Positions 1 to 12,800 of a stretch of 32,584 nucleotides of DNA are shown one piece after another. Every line of letters begins with the position of its first letter. Position 1 is the first letter of the stretch. The DNA is taken from NCBI GenBank assembly GCA_021890795.1, contig JAKKUO010000025.1, positions 1 through 32,584 on the forward strand. The letters run 5' to 3'. The position numbers and the translations under genes are program-made. The stretch comes from Bacillota bacterium (GTDB lineage: Bacteria; Bacillota; Sulfobacillia; Symbiobacteriales; ZC4RG38). The notes under the pieces are model-generated. The model worked only from the letters and a program-made list of their open reading frames with translations, was not told the origin of the DNA and made no database searches.

Positions 1-5
1 AAGAA

Positions 6-35
6 ACGGGTCCGGTGCACAAGCACCGGACCCGT
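6..35 (-). terminator. Intrinsic terminator of the gatCAB operon
   Basis: A perfect 13-bp stem (6-18 with 23-35) closes a 4-nt loop. Read on the minus strand it lies about 37 bases after the gatB stop and is followed by TTCTT, which fits a rho-independent terminator. On the plus strand the stem is followed by CTTT, so it may also stop transcription arriving from the left of the window. Confidence 0.8.
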
Positions 36-71
36 CTTTGTCGGCGGCACCGGCCGCCGGTGCGGCCGGGG

Positions 72-1553
72 CTACTCGTTGGTCACCCCGGTGACCTCCG
101 CCAGCTTGGCCCGGATCACCTTGTTGGCCAGCTGCGGGTTGGCCCGGCCCCGGGTGGCCTTCATCATCTGGCCGACGAGGAACTGGGCCGCGGTGGCCTT
201 GCCCTTCTTCCAATCCTCCACCGCCTTCGGGTTGGCCTCAATCACCTGCAGGGCGATCTCCGCCAGGGCCGCCTCGTCGGTGAGCTGGACCAGCCCCTTC
301 TCCTTGACGATCTCTTCCGCGGACTTCCCGGTCTCCACCATCTCCGCGAAGACTTCCTTGGCGATCTTGCCGGAGATGGTGCCGGTATCCACCAGCTTCA
401 GCATCCCCACCAGGTGGTCAGGGGTGAGGGGCGTCTGGGCGAGTTCGGCGTTCTTCTCGTTGAGGATCCGGGCCAGTTCGTTGATCACCCAGTTGGCGAC
501 GACCTTCGCTCCCTCGGTCCCCTTGCCGTAGGCGGCCACCGCCGCCTCGAAGAAGTCCGCCACCGCCTTGTCCCGGACGATCACCCCGGCGTCGTAGGCG
601 CTGAGGCCGTACTCCTCCATGTACCGGCGCTTCCGGGCGTCGGGAAGCTCGGGGAGCTGGGCCCGGATCCGCTCGATCTCCGCGTCGGTGAGGACAATGG
701 GCGGCAGGTCCGGCTCCGGGAAGTACCGGTAGTCGTGGGCCTCCTCCTTGGACCGGAGGGAGAGGGTGATCCCCCGGTCCTCGTCAAAGGCCCGGGTCTC
801 CTGGACGATCTCCTCGCCCCGCTGGAGGGCCTCCCACTGCCGCCGGGCCTCGTACTCGATGGCCCGCACCACGCTCCGGAAGGAGCCGAGGTTCTTCAGC
901 TCCGTCCGGGTACCCAGGGCGGTGGACCCCTTCGGCCGGACCGAGACGTTGACATCCGCCCGCATCTGCCCTTCCTGGAGCTTGGCCTCCGTGACCCCGG
1001 CGTAGATGAGGATGCTCCGGAGCTTCTCCAGGAAGGCCCGGGCCTCCTCCGGCGAGCGGATGTCCGGCTCGGAGACGATCTCGATCAGGGGCACGCCGCA
1101 CCGGTTCAGGTCGATGTAGGAGGCCTGGGCCGCGGCGATGTTGTCGCCCGCGTGGATGTTCTTGCCCGCGTCCTCCTCCAGGTGGATCCGCCGGATGCCG
1201 ATGCGCTTGGGACCCTCGGGGGTGTCGATCTCCACGTACCCGTGCTCGCAGAGGGGCAGGTCGTGCTGGGAGATCTGGTATCCCTTGGGCAGGTCCGGGT
1301 AGAAGTACTGCTTCCGGTCAAACTTGGAGTACTTATTGATGGTGCAGTTCAGGGCCAGGCCGGCCCGGATGGCATACTCCAGCGCCTGCTGGTTCAGCAC
1401 CGGCAGGGTGCCGGGCATGCCCAGGCAGACGGGGCAGGTCTGGGTGTTGGGCTCGGCGCCGAAGGCCGTGGAGCAGCCGCAGAAGATCTTGCTCTTCGTC
1501 GCCAGCTCCACGTGGACTTCCAGGCCCACGACGATCTCGTACTCTCGGCTCAT
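72..1553 (-). CDS. gatB: Aspartyl/glutamyl-tRNA(Asn/Gln) amidotransferase subunit B
   Basis: GatB is the tRNA-binding and kinase-like subunit of the GatCAB amidotransferase. It activates misacylated Glu-tRNA(Gln) or Asp-tRNA(Asn) and transfers ammonia released by GatA. The protein is 493 residues, normal for the family. It opens with the typical VGLEVHVEL segment. The zinc-type cysteines are C25, C27, C40 and C43 (FCGC ... CPVC), and the C-terminal part matches the tail domain that contacts tRNA. The start is the ATG at 1553, because GGAGGT (1561-1566) lies seven bases upstream; a longer reading from a TTG at 1568 would begin inside that ribosome site. It is the last gene of gatC-gatA-gatB, 35 bases after gatA. 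Its presence implies that this organism makes Gln-tRNA and/or Asn-tRNA by the indirect route. Confidence 0.97.
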   Translation of the reverse strand: MSREYEIVVGLEVHVELATKSKIFCGCSTAFGAEPNTQTCPVCLGMPGTLPVLNQQALEYAIRAGLALNCTINKYSKFDRKQYFYPDLPKGYQISQHDLPLCEHGYVEIDTPEGPKRIGIRRIHLEEDAGKNIHAGDNIAAAQASYIDLNRCGVPLIEIVSEPDIRSPEEARAFLEKLRSILIYAGVTEAKLQEGQMRADVNVSVRPKGSTALGTRTELKNLGSFRSVVRAIEYEARRQWEALQRGEEIVQETRAFDEDRGITLSLRSKEEAHDYRYFPEPDLPPIVLTDAEIERIRAQLPELPDARKRRYMEEYGLSAYDAGVIVRDKAVADFFEAAVAAYGKGTEGAKVVANWVINELARILNEKNAELAQTPLTPDHLVGMLKLVDTGTISGKIAKEVFAEMVETGKSAEEIVKEKGLVQLTDEAALAEIALQVIEANPKAVEDWKKGKATAAQFLVGQMMKATRGRANPQLANKVIRAKLAEVTGVTNE

Positions 1554-1588
1554 CCCTGCTACCTCCAACTTCCCCAGGCGGGGTGGGG

Positions 1589-3061
1589 CTACTGGCCCAG
1601 GGCCGGCCGGGTCTGATGATGCTGGGTGACCTTCTCATAGGCGTAGGCGACCCGGAGCACCGTCGGCTCGTCGAAGTGCCGGCCGATGATCTGTAGCCCC
1701 ACGGGCAGCCCCTGGCTCAGGCCGCAGGGGATGCTGATGGCAGGCAGTCCGGCCAGGTTGGCGGGGATGGTCAGGATGTCGGCCATGTACATGGCCAGGG
1801 GGTCGTCCAGCCGCTCCCCCAGGCCCCAGGCTACGGTTGGGGAGGTGGGGGCGACCAGGACGTCAAACCGCCGGAAGGCCGCCTCAAAGTCCCGGATCAC
1901 CAGGGTGCGGACCTGCTGGGCCTTCTTGTAGTACGCGTCGTAGTACCCGGCGGAGAGGGCGTAGGTGCCGAGCATGATCCGGCGCTTGACCTCCAGCCCG
2001 AAGCCCTGCTGCCGGGTGCGGAGGTACATCTCCGTCACGGAGTCCGCCTCTGCCCGCAGCCCGTAGCGGACGCCGTCGTACCGGGCCAGGTTGGAGGAAG
2101 CCTCCGCGGTCGCCACGATGTAGTAGGCGTCCAGGGCGTACTCGGTATGGGGGAGGGAGACCTCGTCCACCGTCGCACCGAGCTCGGCCAGCTTGGCGAT
2201 GGCCTGCTCCACCGCCTGCCGCACCCCGGGTTCGACCCCCTGGGCGAAGTACTCCCGGGGCACCCCCACCCGGATGCCGCTCAGGTTCGGGTCGGTGGGT
2301 AGCTGGATCCGCTGCAGCCGGTCCGCGTCGGGGTGGGAGGTGGAATCCCGGCGGTCATAGCCGGCGATGACCGAGAGCAGGAGGGCGGCGTCGGCCACGT
2401 CCTTGGTGATGGGGCCGATCTGGTCCAGGGAGGAAGCGAAGGCCACCAGCCCGTACCGGCTCACCGCCCCGTAGGTCGGCTTCAGCCCCACCACCCCGCA
2501 GAGGGCGGCGGGCTGCCGGATGGAGCCGCCGGTATCGGACCCCAGGGCCGCGGCGCAGAGGTCCGCCGCCACCGCGGCCGCCGAGCCGCCGGAGGAGCCA
2601 CCGGGAACCCGGCTGATGTCCCAGGGGTTGCGGGTCACCTGGAAGGCCGAGTTCTCGGTGGAGGAGCCCATGGCGAACTCGTCCAGGTTGGTCTTGCCGA
2701 TGATGATGGCCCCGGCCGCCTGCAGCCGGCTGACCACCGTCGCGTCGTACGGGGGGACGAAGTTCTCCAGGATCCGGGAGGCACAGGTGGTCCGGATCCC
2801 CTGGGTGCAGATGTTGTCCTTGATCGCCACCGGCACCCCGGCCAGGGGCCCCAGGGCCGTGTCGCCGGCCTTGCGCCGGGCGTCGAGCTTCCGGGCCCGC
2901 TCCCGGGCTTCCGCGGCGGTGACGGTCAGATACGCGCCCACCTGGCCGTCCACCGCCTGAATCCGTTCAAGGTACGCCTCCACAATCTCCTCGGCGGAGA
3001 GTTCCCCAGCCAGGAACAGGCGATTCAGACGGGTTGCCGTGAGCTTGGTCGTGGCACTCAC
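1589..3061 (-). CDS. gatA: Aspartyl/glutamyl-tRNA(Asn/Gln) amidotransferase subunit A
   Basis: GatA is the glutaminase subunit of GatCAB, an amidase-signature enzyme that frees ammonia from glutamine and passes it to GatB. The protein is 490 residues, the usual size. The Ser-cisSer-Lys catalytic set is visible: Lys81 in PVAIKDN, the cis-Ser in the GGSSGGS motif near residue 156, and the nucleophile Ser179 in [11 protein letters not shown]. The start is a GTG at 3061, with GAGGAGG about ten bases upstream. It lies 24 bases after gatC and 35 bases before gatB, in the order gatC-gatA-gatB known from Bacillus. Nothing in the sequence suggests a defect. Confidence 0.97.
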   Translation of the reverse strand: MSATTKLTATRLNRLFLAGELSAEEIVEAYLERIQAVDGQVGAYLTVTAAEARERARKLDARRKAGDTALGPLAGVPVAIKDNICTQGIRTTCASRILENFVPPYDATVVSRLQAAGAIIIGKTNLDEFAMGSSTENSAFQVTRNPWDISRVPGGSSGGSAAAVAADLCAAALGSDTGGSIRQPAALCGVVGLKPTYGAVSRYGLVAFASSLDQIGPITKDVADAALLLSVIAGYDRRDSTSHPDADRLQRIQLPTDPNLSGIRVGVPREYFAQGVEPGVRQAVEQAIAKLAELGATVDEVSLPHTEYALDAYYIVATAEASSNLARYDGVRYGLRAEADSVTEMYLRTRQQGFGLEVKRRIMLGTYALSAGYYDAYYKKAQQVRTLVIRDFEAAFRRFDVLVAPTSPTVAWGLGERLDDPLAMYMADILTIPANLAGLPAISIPCGLSQGLPVGLQIIGRHFDEPTVLRVAYAYEKVTQHHQTRPALGQ

Positions 3062-3085
3062 CGGAATGAATCCTCCTCGCTGCCC

Positions 3086-3376
3086 TTAGCCTTCCGTGAT
3101 CTTGGGCACCTTGAAAGCCCCCGCCTCTGCCTGCGGGGCGTTGCGGAGGGCAGCCTCCTGGGACAGGGATTCCTGTACCGTATCAGTCCGCAGGACGTTC
3201 TGAAGCGGCAGCACGTGGTAGGTGGGGGGAACGTCCCGGGTATCCACCTGCCGCAGAACTTCCATGTGTGCGAGGATACGGCCGAGTTGCTCCGTCAGGG
3301 CCTCTATCTCCGCCTCCGTGAGGCCCAGCCGGGCCAGCCTGGCGACGTGTTCCACCTCGGCCCTGGAAATGGCCAC
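3086..3376 (-). CDS. gatC: Aspartyl/glutamyl-tRNA(Asn/Gln) amidotransferase subunit C
   Basis: GatC is the small subunit that wraps around the GatA-GatB interface and stabilises the complex. The protein is 96 residues, typical in length. It begins with the recognisable helix ISRAEVEHVARLARLGLTEAE and ends with the usual variable tail (KVPKITEG). The start is the GTG at 3376, preceded by AAAGGAGG with an eight-base gap; a longer reading from 3406 starts upstream of this ribosome site and is rejected. It is the first gene of the gat operon. A sigma-A-type promoter lies about 65 bases upstream, and the divergent marR gene begins about 265 bases away. Confidence 0.95.
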   Translation of the reverse strand: MAISRAEVEHVARLARLGLTEAEIEALTEQLGRILAHMEVLRQVDTRDVPPTYHVLPLQNVLRTDTVQESLSQEAALRNAPQAEAGAFKVPKITEG

Positions 3377-3440
3377 CGGTAAACCCTCCTTTCGCCGCTG
3401 CTGCAAGAGCGCCCGCAGAGGAGAGAAGGATTACCGTGCT

Positions 3441-3469
3441 ATTTTACCATGGGCACCGGAGCGGAGCAA
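3441..3469 (-). promoter_or_regulatory. Predicted sigma-A promoter of gatCAB
   Basis: On the minus strand a -35-like TTGCTC (3464-3469) and a -10 box TAAAAT (3441-3446, five of six consensus bases) are separated by exactly 17 bases. Transcription would start near 3434, giving a leader of about 58 nt to the gatC start codon. This is one of the few AT-richer patches in a GC-rich window. The -35 match is only moderate. Confidence 0.6.
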
Positions 3470-3537
3470 CGAGACCCGCCCGGAGGGTCTTTGTCGATTT
3501 ATGTCGTACCTGCCACGTTTTCGCCCGCAAAAGGAGA

Positions 3538-3550
3538 GCAATTCAATTGC
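3538..3550. promoter_or_regulatory. Palindromic operator candidate in front of marR
   Basis: GCAATT-C-AATTGC is a perfect 6-1-6 palindrome. It overlaps the -35 position of the predicted marR promoter and lies about 70 bases upstream of the gatCAB -35 box. MarR-family dimers commonly bind such AT-rich palindromes over their own promoters, so autoregulation is a reasonable inference. Binding itself is not shown by the sequence. Confidence 0.5.
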
Positions 3551-3576
3551 ACGGGGAGGACATTTGTATGTATAAT
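3547..3576 (+). promoter_or_regulatory. Predicted promoter of the MarR-family gene
   Basis: A perfect -10 hexamer TATAAT lies at 3571-3576. The only -35 candidate is TTGCAC (3547-3552), which matches the consensus in its first three bases and has an 18-base spacer. Transcription would start near 3583, about 60 bases before the preferred start codon. The -35 overlaps the palindrome at 3538-3550. Confidence 0.55.
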
Positions 3577-3641
3577 CGTGATGACAAGGATGCCTGCCAG
3601 GACCGATGGCAACGACTCAGATGCCTGCCGGGGGTGGCGCT

Positions 3642-4151
3642 ATGACCCGCGGAGATGCCGCGGCCAAGTCGGCGGAGATCTTGCACCTGTTGATGATCTG
3701 TTTCCGGAATTTTGAGTTGGCACTGGACCGTTTCGCTCACCAGCACTGGGAGCTGACAGCCAGCCAGTTGCGGGTCCTCCTCTATCTCCGGCCCGGGCAG
3801 GCGATCCCCGCCCTGCACCTGGCCCGGCGGCTGCACCTGGACCCCGGCACCGTGAGCGGCCTGATCCGGAGGGTACGGGAAAAGGGGCTGATCAAGGCCG
3901 AACAGCTCTCCGCCGACCGGAGGGTGCAGCTCATCTCCCTCACCCCCCGGGGCGAGGAGGTCCGGAAGGAGATTCTGGAGCGGGCCGTAGCCACAGCACC
4001 CTGGCAGAGCCTGCAGTCCATCTCGGACGAGGAGCGGCAGCAGATCCTGGATGGGCTTACCTGGCTGGCCCGCCAGGTGACGCCGCCGGAGGTGCTGGAG
4101 TGGAGCCTGGGGGAGCTGCGGGCCCTCCTCGGGGTCGCCGGCGACCGGTAA
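3642..4151 (+). CDS. MarR-family transcriptional regulator
   Basis: This is a DNA-binding regulator of the MarR family, 169 residues from the ATG at 3642. The winged helix is clear: LTASQLRVLLYL, then the recognition region LDPGTVSGLIRRVREKGLI, then the wing with the family signature SADRRVQLISLTPRGEEV. Flanking helices provide the dimer interface. The chosen start has GGGGGTGG about eight bases upstream. An ATG at 3606 would add twelve residues but has only AGGA four bases away. The gene stands alone, divergent from gatCAB and convergent with oppF, and is closed by a bidirectional terminator. A palindrome over its own promoter suggests autoregulation. The ligand and any other target genes cannot be read from the sequence; the ABC ATPases or an efflux system elsewhere are possibilities only. 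Confidence 0.92.
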   Translation: MTRGDAAAKSAEILHLLMICFRNFELALDRFAHQHWELTASQLRVLLYLRPGQAIPALHLARRLHLDPGTVSGLIRRVREKGLIKAEQLSADRRVQLISLTPRGEEVRKEILERAVATAPWQSLQSISDEERQQILDGLTWLARQVTPPEVLEWSLGELRALLGVAGDR

Positions 4152-4220
4152 CTTCCCGCCCAGAGGGTGCAACCCCGGTGCGCTCACCGGCAACCCGCAG
4201 CGCTGCCGACCACAGTGCGC

Positions 4221-4255
4221 AAAGCCCGGTTCGCGACGGACGCGAACCGGGCTTT
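4221..4255. terminator. Bidirectional terminator between marR and oppF
   Basis: A perfect 15-bp stem (4221-4235 with 4241-4255) has a 5-nt loop. The stem ends in AAA and TTTT, so it offers a U-tract in both directions. It sits between two convergent genes, 69 bases after the marR stop and 12 bases after the oppF stop. Confidence 0.88.
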
Positions 4256-4267
4256 TCGTACGTCCGG

Positions 4268-5272
4268 TCACCGGGTGCGGACGTGGCAGGCCACCCAGTG
4301 GTCGTTGCCGATGTCCACCAGCGAGGGCTCGACCTCCCGGCAGATCTCTTCCGCCAGCCGGCACCGGGTGTGGAACCGGCAGCCCGACGGCGGGTTGATG
4401 GGGCTCGGCACATCCCCTTCGAGGATGATCCGCTCCCGGCGCACCGTCGGGTCGGGGATCGGGATCGCGGACATCAGGGCCTCGGTGTAGGGGTGCCGGG
4501 GATTGGCGTAGATCTCCCGCTTGTCCGCGATCTCCACCAGCTTGCCCAGGTACATCACCCCGACCCGGTCGGAGATGTGCTTCACCACCGCCAGGCCGTG
4601 GGCAATGAAGAGGTAGGTGAGGCCGAACTCCTTCTGCAGGTCCGAGAGCAGGTTGAGGATCTGGGACTGGATGGAGACGTCCAGGGCGGAGACCGGCTCG
4701 TCGCAGACGATCAGCTTGGGGTTGAGGGCCAGAGCCCGGGCGATGCCGATCCGCTGCCGCTGGCCGCCGGAGAACTCATGGGGATACCGCCGGGCGTGGT
4801 AGGAGGCAAGGCCCACCACTTCCAGGAGCTGCTGGACCCGCTTCTCCTTCTCCCGCCCCCGGGCCACCCCGTGGATCTCCAGGGGCTCGCCGATGATCTC
4901 CCCCACGGTCATCCGGGGGTTGAGGGAGGCGTAGGGGTCCTGGAAGATGATCTGCATCTCCCGGCGGAGCTTACGCATCTCTTCCTTATTAAGTTCAAAG
5001 ATGTTCCGGCCCTCAAAGTAGACGGCGCCAGCGGTGGGCTCCTGGAGCCGGAGGAGCACCTTGCCCAGGGTGGTCTTGCCGCACCCCGACTCCCCCACCA
5101 GGCCGAAGGTCTCCCCCCGGCGGATGGTGAAGCTCACGCCGTCCACCGCCTTGACGTGGCCCACCACCCGGGAGATGATGCTGCCGCCGGTGACCGGGTA
5201 CCACTTCTTCAGGTTCTCAACCCGGACCAGGGTCTCCCCCTGGGCCTGCTGGAGCGGAGCAGCGAGTGCCAT
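4268..5272 (-). CDS. oppF: Oligopeptide/dipeptide ABC transporter ATP-binding protein (OppF/DppF type)
   Basis: This is the second of two ATPases that power import by an Opp/Dpp-type ABC transporter on the cytoplasmic face of the membrane. It has 334 residues. Walker A is GESGCGKT (residues 60-67), the signature is FSGGQRQR, Walker B is [12 protein letters not shown], and the C-terminal region carries the oligopeptide-ATPase motif GCRFHTRC, which in some relatives binds an iron-sulfur cluster. The H-loop reads IAHGLAVV where the family normally has AHDL: the His is kept and the Asp is Gly. The start is the ATG at 5272, overlapping the oppD stop by one base (TGATG), which implies translational coupling; a longer reading from 5392 would run into oppD. 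No permease or binding-protein gene is in the window, so the substrate is unknown. Confidence 0.9.
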   Translation of the reverse strand: MALAAPLQQAQGETLVRVENLKKWYPVTGGSIISRVVGHVKAVDGVSFTIRRGETFGLVGESGCGKTTLGKVLLRLQEPTAGAVYFEGRNIFELNKEEMRKLRREMQIIFQDPYASLNPRMTVGEIIGEPLEIHGVARGREKEKRVQQLLEVVGLASYHARRYPHEFSGGQRQRIGIARALALNPKLIVCDEPVSALDVSIQSQILNLLSDLQKEFGLTYLFIAHGLAVVKHISDRVGVMYLGKLVEIADKREIYANPRHPYTEALMSAIPIPDPTVRRERIILEGDVPSPINPPSGCRFHTRCRLAEEICREVEPSLVDIGNDHWVACHVRTR

Positions 5273-6267
5273 CAGACCGTAACCCCCTTGGCCAAGCGTT
5301 CTGCTGCGACGTGGCAGGCGACCATCCGGCCGTCCCCCACCGGCTCGAGGGGCGGCTCCACCTCCCGGCACTTGTCGATGGCGTAGGGGCACCGGGGGTG
5401 GAAGCGGCAGCCCTGGGGCATGTTCAGCGGGTTGGGCACCACGCCCTCGATGACGTGCAGCCGCTCCCGGTCCTCATCGAGGCGGGGGATGGACTGGAGC
5501 AGCCCCTCGGTGTACGGGTGAAGCGGCTGCTTGAAGAGGGAGACCACGTCGGCCTCCTCCACCACCTTGCCGGCGTACATGACCACGACCCGCTCGCACA
5601 TCTCGGCCACCACGCCCAGGTCGTGGGTGATCAGCATGATGGCCATGCCCAGTTCCTTCTTGAGCTTGCGCATCAGGTCCAGAATCTGGGCCTGGATGGT
5701 CACGTCCAGGGCCGTGGTAGGCTCGTCGGCGATGAGGAGCTTTGGGTTGCAGGAGAGGGCCATGGCGATCATGACCCGCTGCCGCATCCCGCCGCTCATC
5801 TGGTGCGGATAGTCCCGGACCCGCTTCTCCGGCGCCGGGATCCCAACGAGCCGGAGCATCTCCACCGCCTTGGCCATGGCTTCCTTGTAGTTGAGCCCCT
5901 GGTGGAGCATGATCGCTTCCGCGATCTGGTCCCCGACGGTGAAGACCGGGTTAAGGGAGGTCATGGGCTCCTGAAAGATCATCGAGATCTCGTTGCCCCG
6001 GATCTTCCGCATCTCCGGCTCCGGCAGCTTCAGGAGGTCCCGGCCCTCGAAGAGGATCTCACCTTCCACGATCTTCCCGGGGGGGCTCGGGATCAGCCGC
6101 ATGATGGAAAGGGAGGTTACGCTCTTGCCGCAGCCGGACTCCCCGACCACGCCCAGGGTCTCGCCCCGGCGGATGTAGAGGCTCACGCCGTCAACCGCCG
6201 GCATGACCCCGTCTTCGGTGTAGAAATAAGTGCGTAGGTTGCGGATCTCCACCAGCTTGTCGCTCAT
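5272..6267 (-). CDS. oppD: Oligopeptide/dipeptide ABC transporter ATP-binding protein (OppD/DppD type)
   Basis: This is the first ATPase of an Opp/Dpp-type importer pair, 331 residues. Walker A is GESGCGKS (42-49), the Q-loop is [12 protein letters not shown], the signature is MSGGMRQR, Walker B is [12 protein letters not shown], and the H-loop is ITHDLGVV, all intact. The C-terminal [11 protein letters not shown] region is typical of the OppD/OppF family. The ATG at 6267 has AAGGAGTGA about seven bases upstream. A GC-rich hairpin (6294-6317) lies just in front of that ribosome site in the leader. OppD and OppF normally work as a heterodimer with two permeases and a lipoprotein receptor; those partners must be encoded elsewhere, or the pair serves another permease set. 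Confidence 0.92.
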   Translation of the reverse strand: MSDKLVEIRNLRTYFYTEDGVMPAVDGVSLYIRRGETLGVVGESGCGKSVTSLSIMRLIPSPPGKIVEGEILFEGRDLLKLPEPEMRKIRGNEISMIFQEPMTSLNPVFTVGDQIAEAIMLHQGLNYKEAMAKAVEMLRLVGIPAPEKRVRDYPHQMSGGMRQRVMIAMALSCNPKLLIADEPTTALDVTIQAQILDLMRKLKKELGMAIMLITHDLGVVAEMCERVVVMYAGKVVEEADVVSLFKQPLHPYTEGLLQSIPRLDEDRERLHVIEGVVPNPLNMPQGCRFHPRCPYAIDKCREVEPPLEPVGDGRMVACHVAAERLAKGVTV

Positions 6268-6642
6268 GGACTCACTCCTTCTCCCCGCAGGAAGGTCCCG
6301 GACCCGGCGCCGGGACCCGGCCCTCCCGGGATATCTTCCGCATCAGCATCCGAGATATAGAAAAGCCACAGCCCCCTGACCGAAGGCCTGGTGTGGACTC
6401 ACGGAATCGCAAATCCTGTGACGGTGTTTTTTCGACCCGTATTTGAAAGAATCCTTCCGATTGCCGGTGATCCGAGATGAAAAATGAGGGCACCGTCCCC
6501 CGGGCGGCCCCGGGGTACTCGGGGCCGCCCGGGCCGCCGGAAGACCCGCGGCTGGGCCCTGTCTATGGCTTATGACGGACGCTGGAAACCAGAACCGGGG
6601 GCGCGGCCAGCCCCCGGTCTCTCTGCCCGCTGCCAGCGGCAC
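6268..6642. other. Intergenic region between ligA and oppD
   Basis: This 375-base gap holds no convincing gene. It contains a strong hairpin after ligA (6499-6533) and a second hairpin of 8 bp (6294-6301 with 6310-6317) just upstream of the oppD ribosome site. Between them is a less GC-rich stretch (about 6340-6485), with TTTTTT on the plus strand at 6427-6432. That stretch probably carries the oppD promoter, but no pair of hexamers with correct spacing stands out. The heptamer GACGGTG (6420-6426) has its complement at 6491-6497, which may be chance. Confidence 0.6.
6499..6533 (-). terminator. Strong GC hairpin, probable terminator of pcrA-ligA
   Basis: A perfect 14-bp stem (6499-6512 with 6520-6533) closes a 7-nt loop about 110 bases after the ligA stop. 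On the minus strand the nearest T-run (TTTTT) comes about 14 bases after the stem, so it is not a textbook intrinsic terminator. It could still stop transcription or protect the 3' end. Confidence 0.45.
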
Positions 6643-11083
<4,441 letters not shown>

Positions 11084-11107
11084 CGGATGCAACCTCCTGG
11101 CTGAGCT

Positions 11108-11167
11108 TTCACCCGCCGGGCGGAAGACCCGGCCGGCTTCACCTGCAGGGCAGAAGACCTGCCCGGC
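11108..11167 (-). repeat. Two tandem 30-bp hairpin repeats in the pcrA leader
   Basis: Positions 11108-11137 and 11138-11167 are direct repeats that agree at 25 of 30 bases. On the minus strand each can fold into a small hairpin around a shared GTCTTC-type loop. In one unit the stem is GGGCAG/CTGCCC. The other unit has a G-C pair where this one has A-T, plus one mismatch. They lie 10-70 bases upstream of the pcrA ribosome site. Confidence 0.6.
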
Positions 11168-11239
11168 CATGGCAGAAGGGCCGCGCGCTGCCGCGCCGGC
11201 CCGATCGGCTTCCTCGTTCCGGTTCCAGGAGATTCGCCG

Positions 11240-11269
11240 CCCCGGCCCGGCCATCCTGCCGGACCGGGG
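11240..11269 (-). terminator. Hairpin after pncB, possible terminator
   Basis: A 12-bp stem (11240-11251 with 11258-11269, one G-U pair in the minus-strand RNA) closes a 6-nt loop eleven bases after the pncB stop. There is no U-tract behind it, so termination is only a possibility. It marks the boundary between the NAD salvage operon and pcrA. Confidence 0.4.
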
Positions 11270-11279
11270 CAGTACCTGA

Positions 11280-12731
11280 TTACGGGCCCCCGCCCCGGAC
11301 GGCGTGGACCATCTCGTTCTTCAGCTTCCACAGCGCCGGGGAGAGGTCCACGGGATAGATCTCCGGGTTGACCAGCCGCTTGTACTCGTCCCAGAAGGTC
11401 GCCAGCTCCTGCCGGACGTACTCCCGGATCGCGCTGAGGGGCGGCGGGGTGTAGACCAGCTCGCCCCGGCGGAAGATGGGCACCAGCAGCTCCCGGGCTT
11501 CAAAGCCCTCCACGGTCTTCCGCCGCCAGGGGTGAACCGGGTCGAAGAGGGTGATCGCCGGGCCCGTGGGGGTGGGCTCGTCGGCCAGCATGATCAGGTC
11601 GCCCGCGGCCATGCCGGTGGACTTTTCGTAGATCCGCACCGCCTTCTTGACCCCGGGGTTGGTCACCTTGGCCGGGTTATCCGAGACCTTGATCTTGGGC
11701 ACCATCTGGCTGCCCACCTGGGTCGCGGCCAGCTTGTAGACCCCGCCCAGGGCGGGCTGATCCCGGGCGGTGATCAGGTTGGTGCCCACCCCCCAGACGT
11801 TGACCCGGGCCCCCTGGGCCTTCAGGTCCCGGATCAGGTACTCGTCCAGGTCCGAGGTCGCCACGATCAGGGCGTCGGGGTAGCCCGCCTCGTCCAGCAT
11901 CTTCCGGGCCACCTTGGACAGGTAGGCCAGGTCGCCGCTGTCCAGGCGGATGCCGAGGAACTTGCCCCCCGCGGCCTCCACCTCCCGGGCCACCTTCAGG
12001 GCGTTGGGCAGGCCGCTGCGCAGGGTGTCGTAGGTGTCCACCAGGAAAAGGACGCTGGCGGGGAAGGCCCGGGCCCAGGCCCGGAAGGCCTCGATCTCGC
12101 TCTCGAAGAACTGCACCCAGGCGTGGGCATGGGTGCCGACCACCGGGATCTGGAAGAGCTTGCCGGCCAGGAGGTTGGAGGTCGCCTCACACCCGGCGAG
12201 GATCGACGCCCGGGCCCCGTACAGCCCGGCGTCCGGGCCGTGGGCCCGGCGCAGGCCGAACTCCAGGACCTTGTCCCCCTGGGCGGCCTGGACCACCCGG
12301 GCGGCCTTGGTCGCGATCAGGGTCTGGTGGTTGATGATGTTCAGCAGCGCGGTCTCCACCAGGTGGGCCTGGATCACCGGGGCGGTCACCCGCAGGAGGG
12401 GCAGGTTGGGGAAGACCACCGTCCCTTCCGGCACCGCGTCCACGTCGCCGGTGAACCGGAGATCCCGCAGATACCTGAGGAACTCCTCGTCGTAAAGCCC
12501 CAGGCTCCGGAGGTACTCCAGATCGTCCTGGGTGAACCGGAAGTTCAGCAGGTACTCGATGGCCGTCTCCAGCCCGGCGGCGATGGCGTAGCCGTTGCCA
12601 AAAGGATTGGCCCGGTAGAAGAGGTCAAAGACCACCGGCGTCTCGTGGGTGCCGTTCCGGAAATGCGCGTAGGCCATGTTCAGTTGGTAAAGATCCATGA
12701 GCAGGGTCAGGTTGCGGGGCTCCCCCAACAC
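11280..12731 (-). CDS. pncB: Nicotinate phosphoribosyltransferase
   Basis: PncB converts nicotinate and PRPP to nicotinate mononucleotide, usually with ATP hydrolysis, the second step of the Preiss-Handler NAD salvage route. The 483-residue protein matches the long bacterial form. The N-terminal segment is [18 protein letters not shown]. The core contains [24 protein letters not shown] and the phosphoribosyl-binding region [13 protein letters not shown] followed by [13 protein letters not shown]. The GTG start at 12731 has GGAGGAGG seven bases upstream. It is the last gene of nrtR-pncA-pncB, 69 bases after pncA; that gap holds an 8-bp hairpin (12758-12765 with 12773-12780). Together with PncA it recycles nicotinamide into NAD. 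Confidence 0.96.
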   Translation of the reverse strand: MLGEPRNLTLLMDLYQLNMAYAHFRNGTHETPVVFDLFYRANPFGNGYAIAAGLETAIEYLLNFRFTQDDLEYLRSLGLYDEEFLRYLRDLRFTGDVDAVPEGTVVFPNLPLLRVTAPVIQAHLVETALLNIINHQTLIATKAARVVQAAQGDKVLEFGLRRAHGPDAGLYGARASILAGCEATSNLLAGKLFQIPVVGTHAHAWVQFFESEIEAFRAWARAFPASVLFLVDTYDTLRSGLPNALKVAREVEAAGGKFLGIRLDSGDLAYLSKVARKMLDEAGYPDALIVATSDLDEYLIRDLKAQGARVNVWGVGTNLITARDQPALGGVYKLAATQVGSQMVPKIKVSDNPAKVTNPGVKKAVRIYEKSTGMAAGDLIMLADEPTPTGPAITLFDPVHPWRRKTVEGFEARELLVPIFRRGELVYTPPPLSAIREYVRQELATFWDEYKRLVNPEIYPVDLSPALWKLKNEMVHAVRGGGP

Positions 12732-12800
12732 CGTTTCGCCTCCTCCGTCCCTCGGTGACCGGGCCGCTTGAGGGCCCGGTTTCCGCTGCAGGGCCTGGGC

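Noticed and set aside
11084-11254. An N-terminal extension of PcrA
   Set aside because: The segment carries hairpin repeats and lies upstream of AGGAGG; PcrA proteins normally begin close to the LNxxQREA motif.
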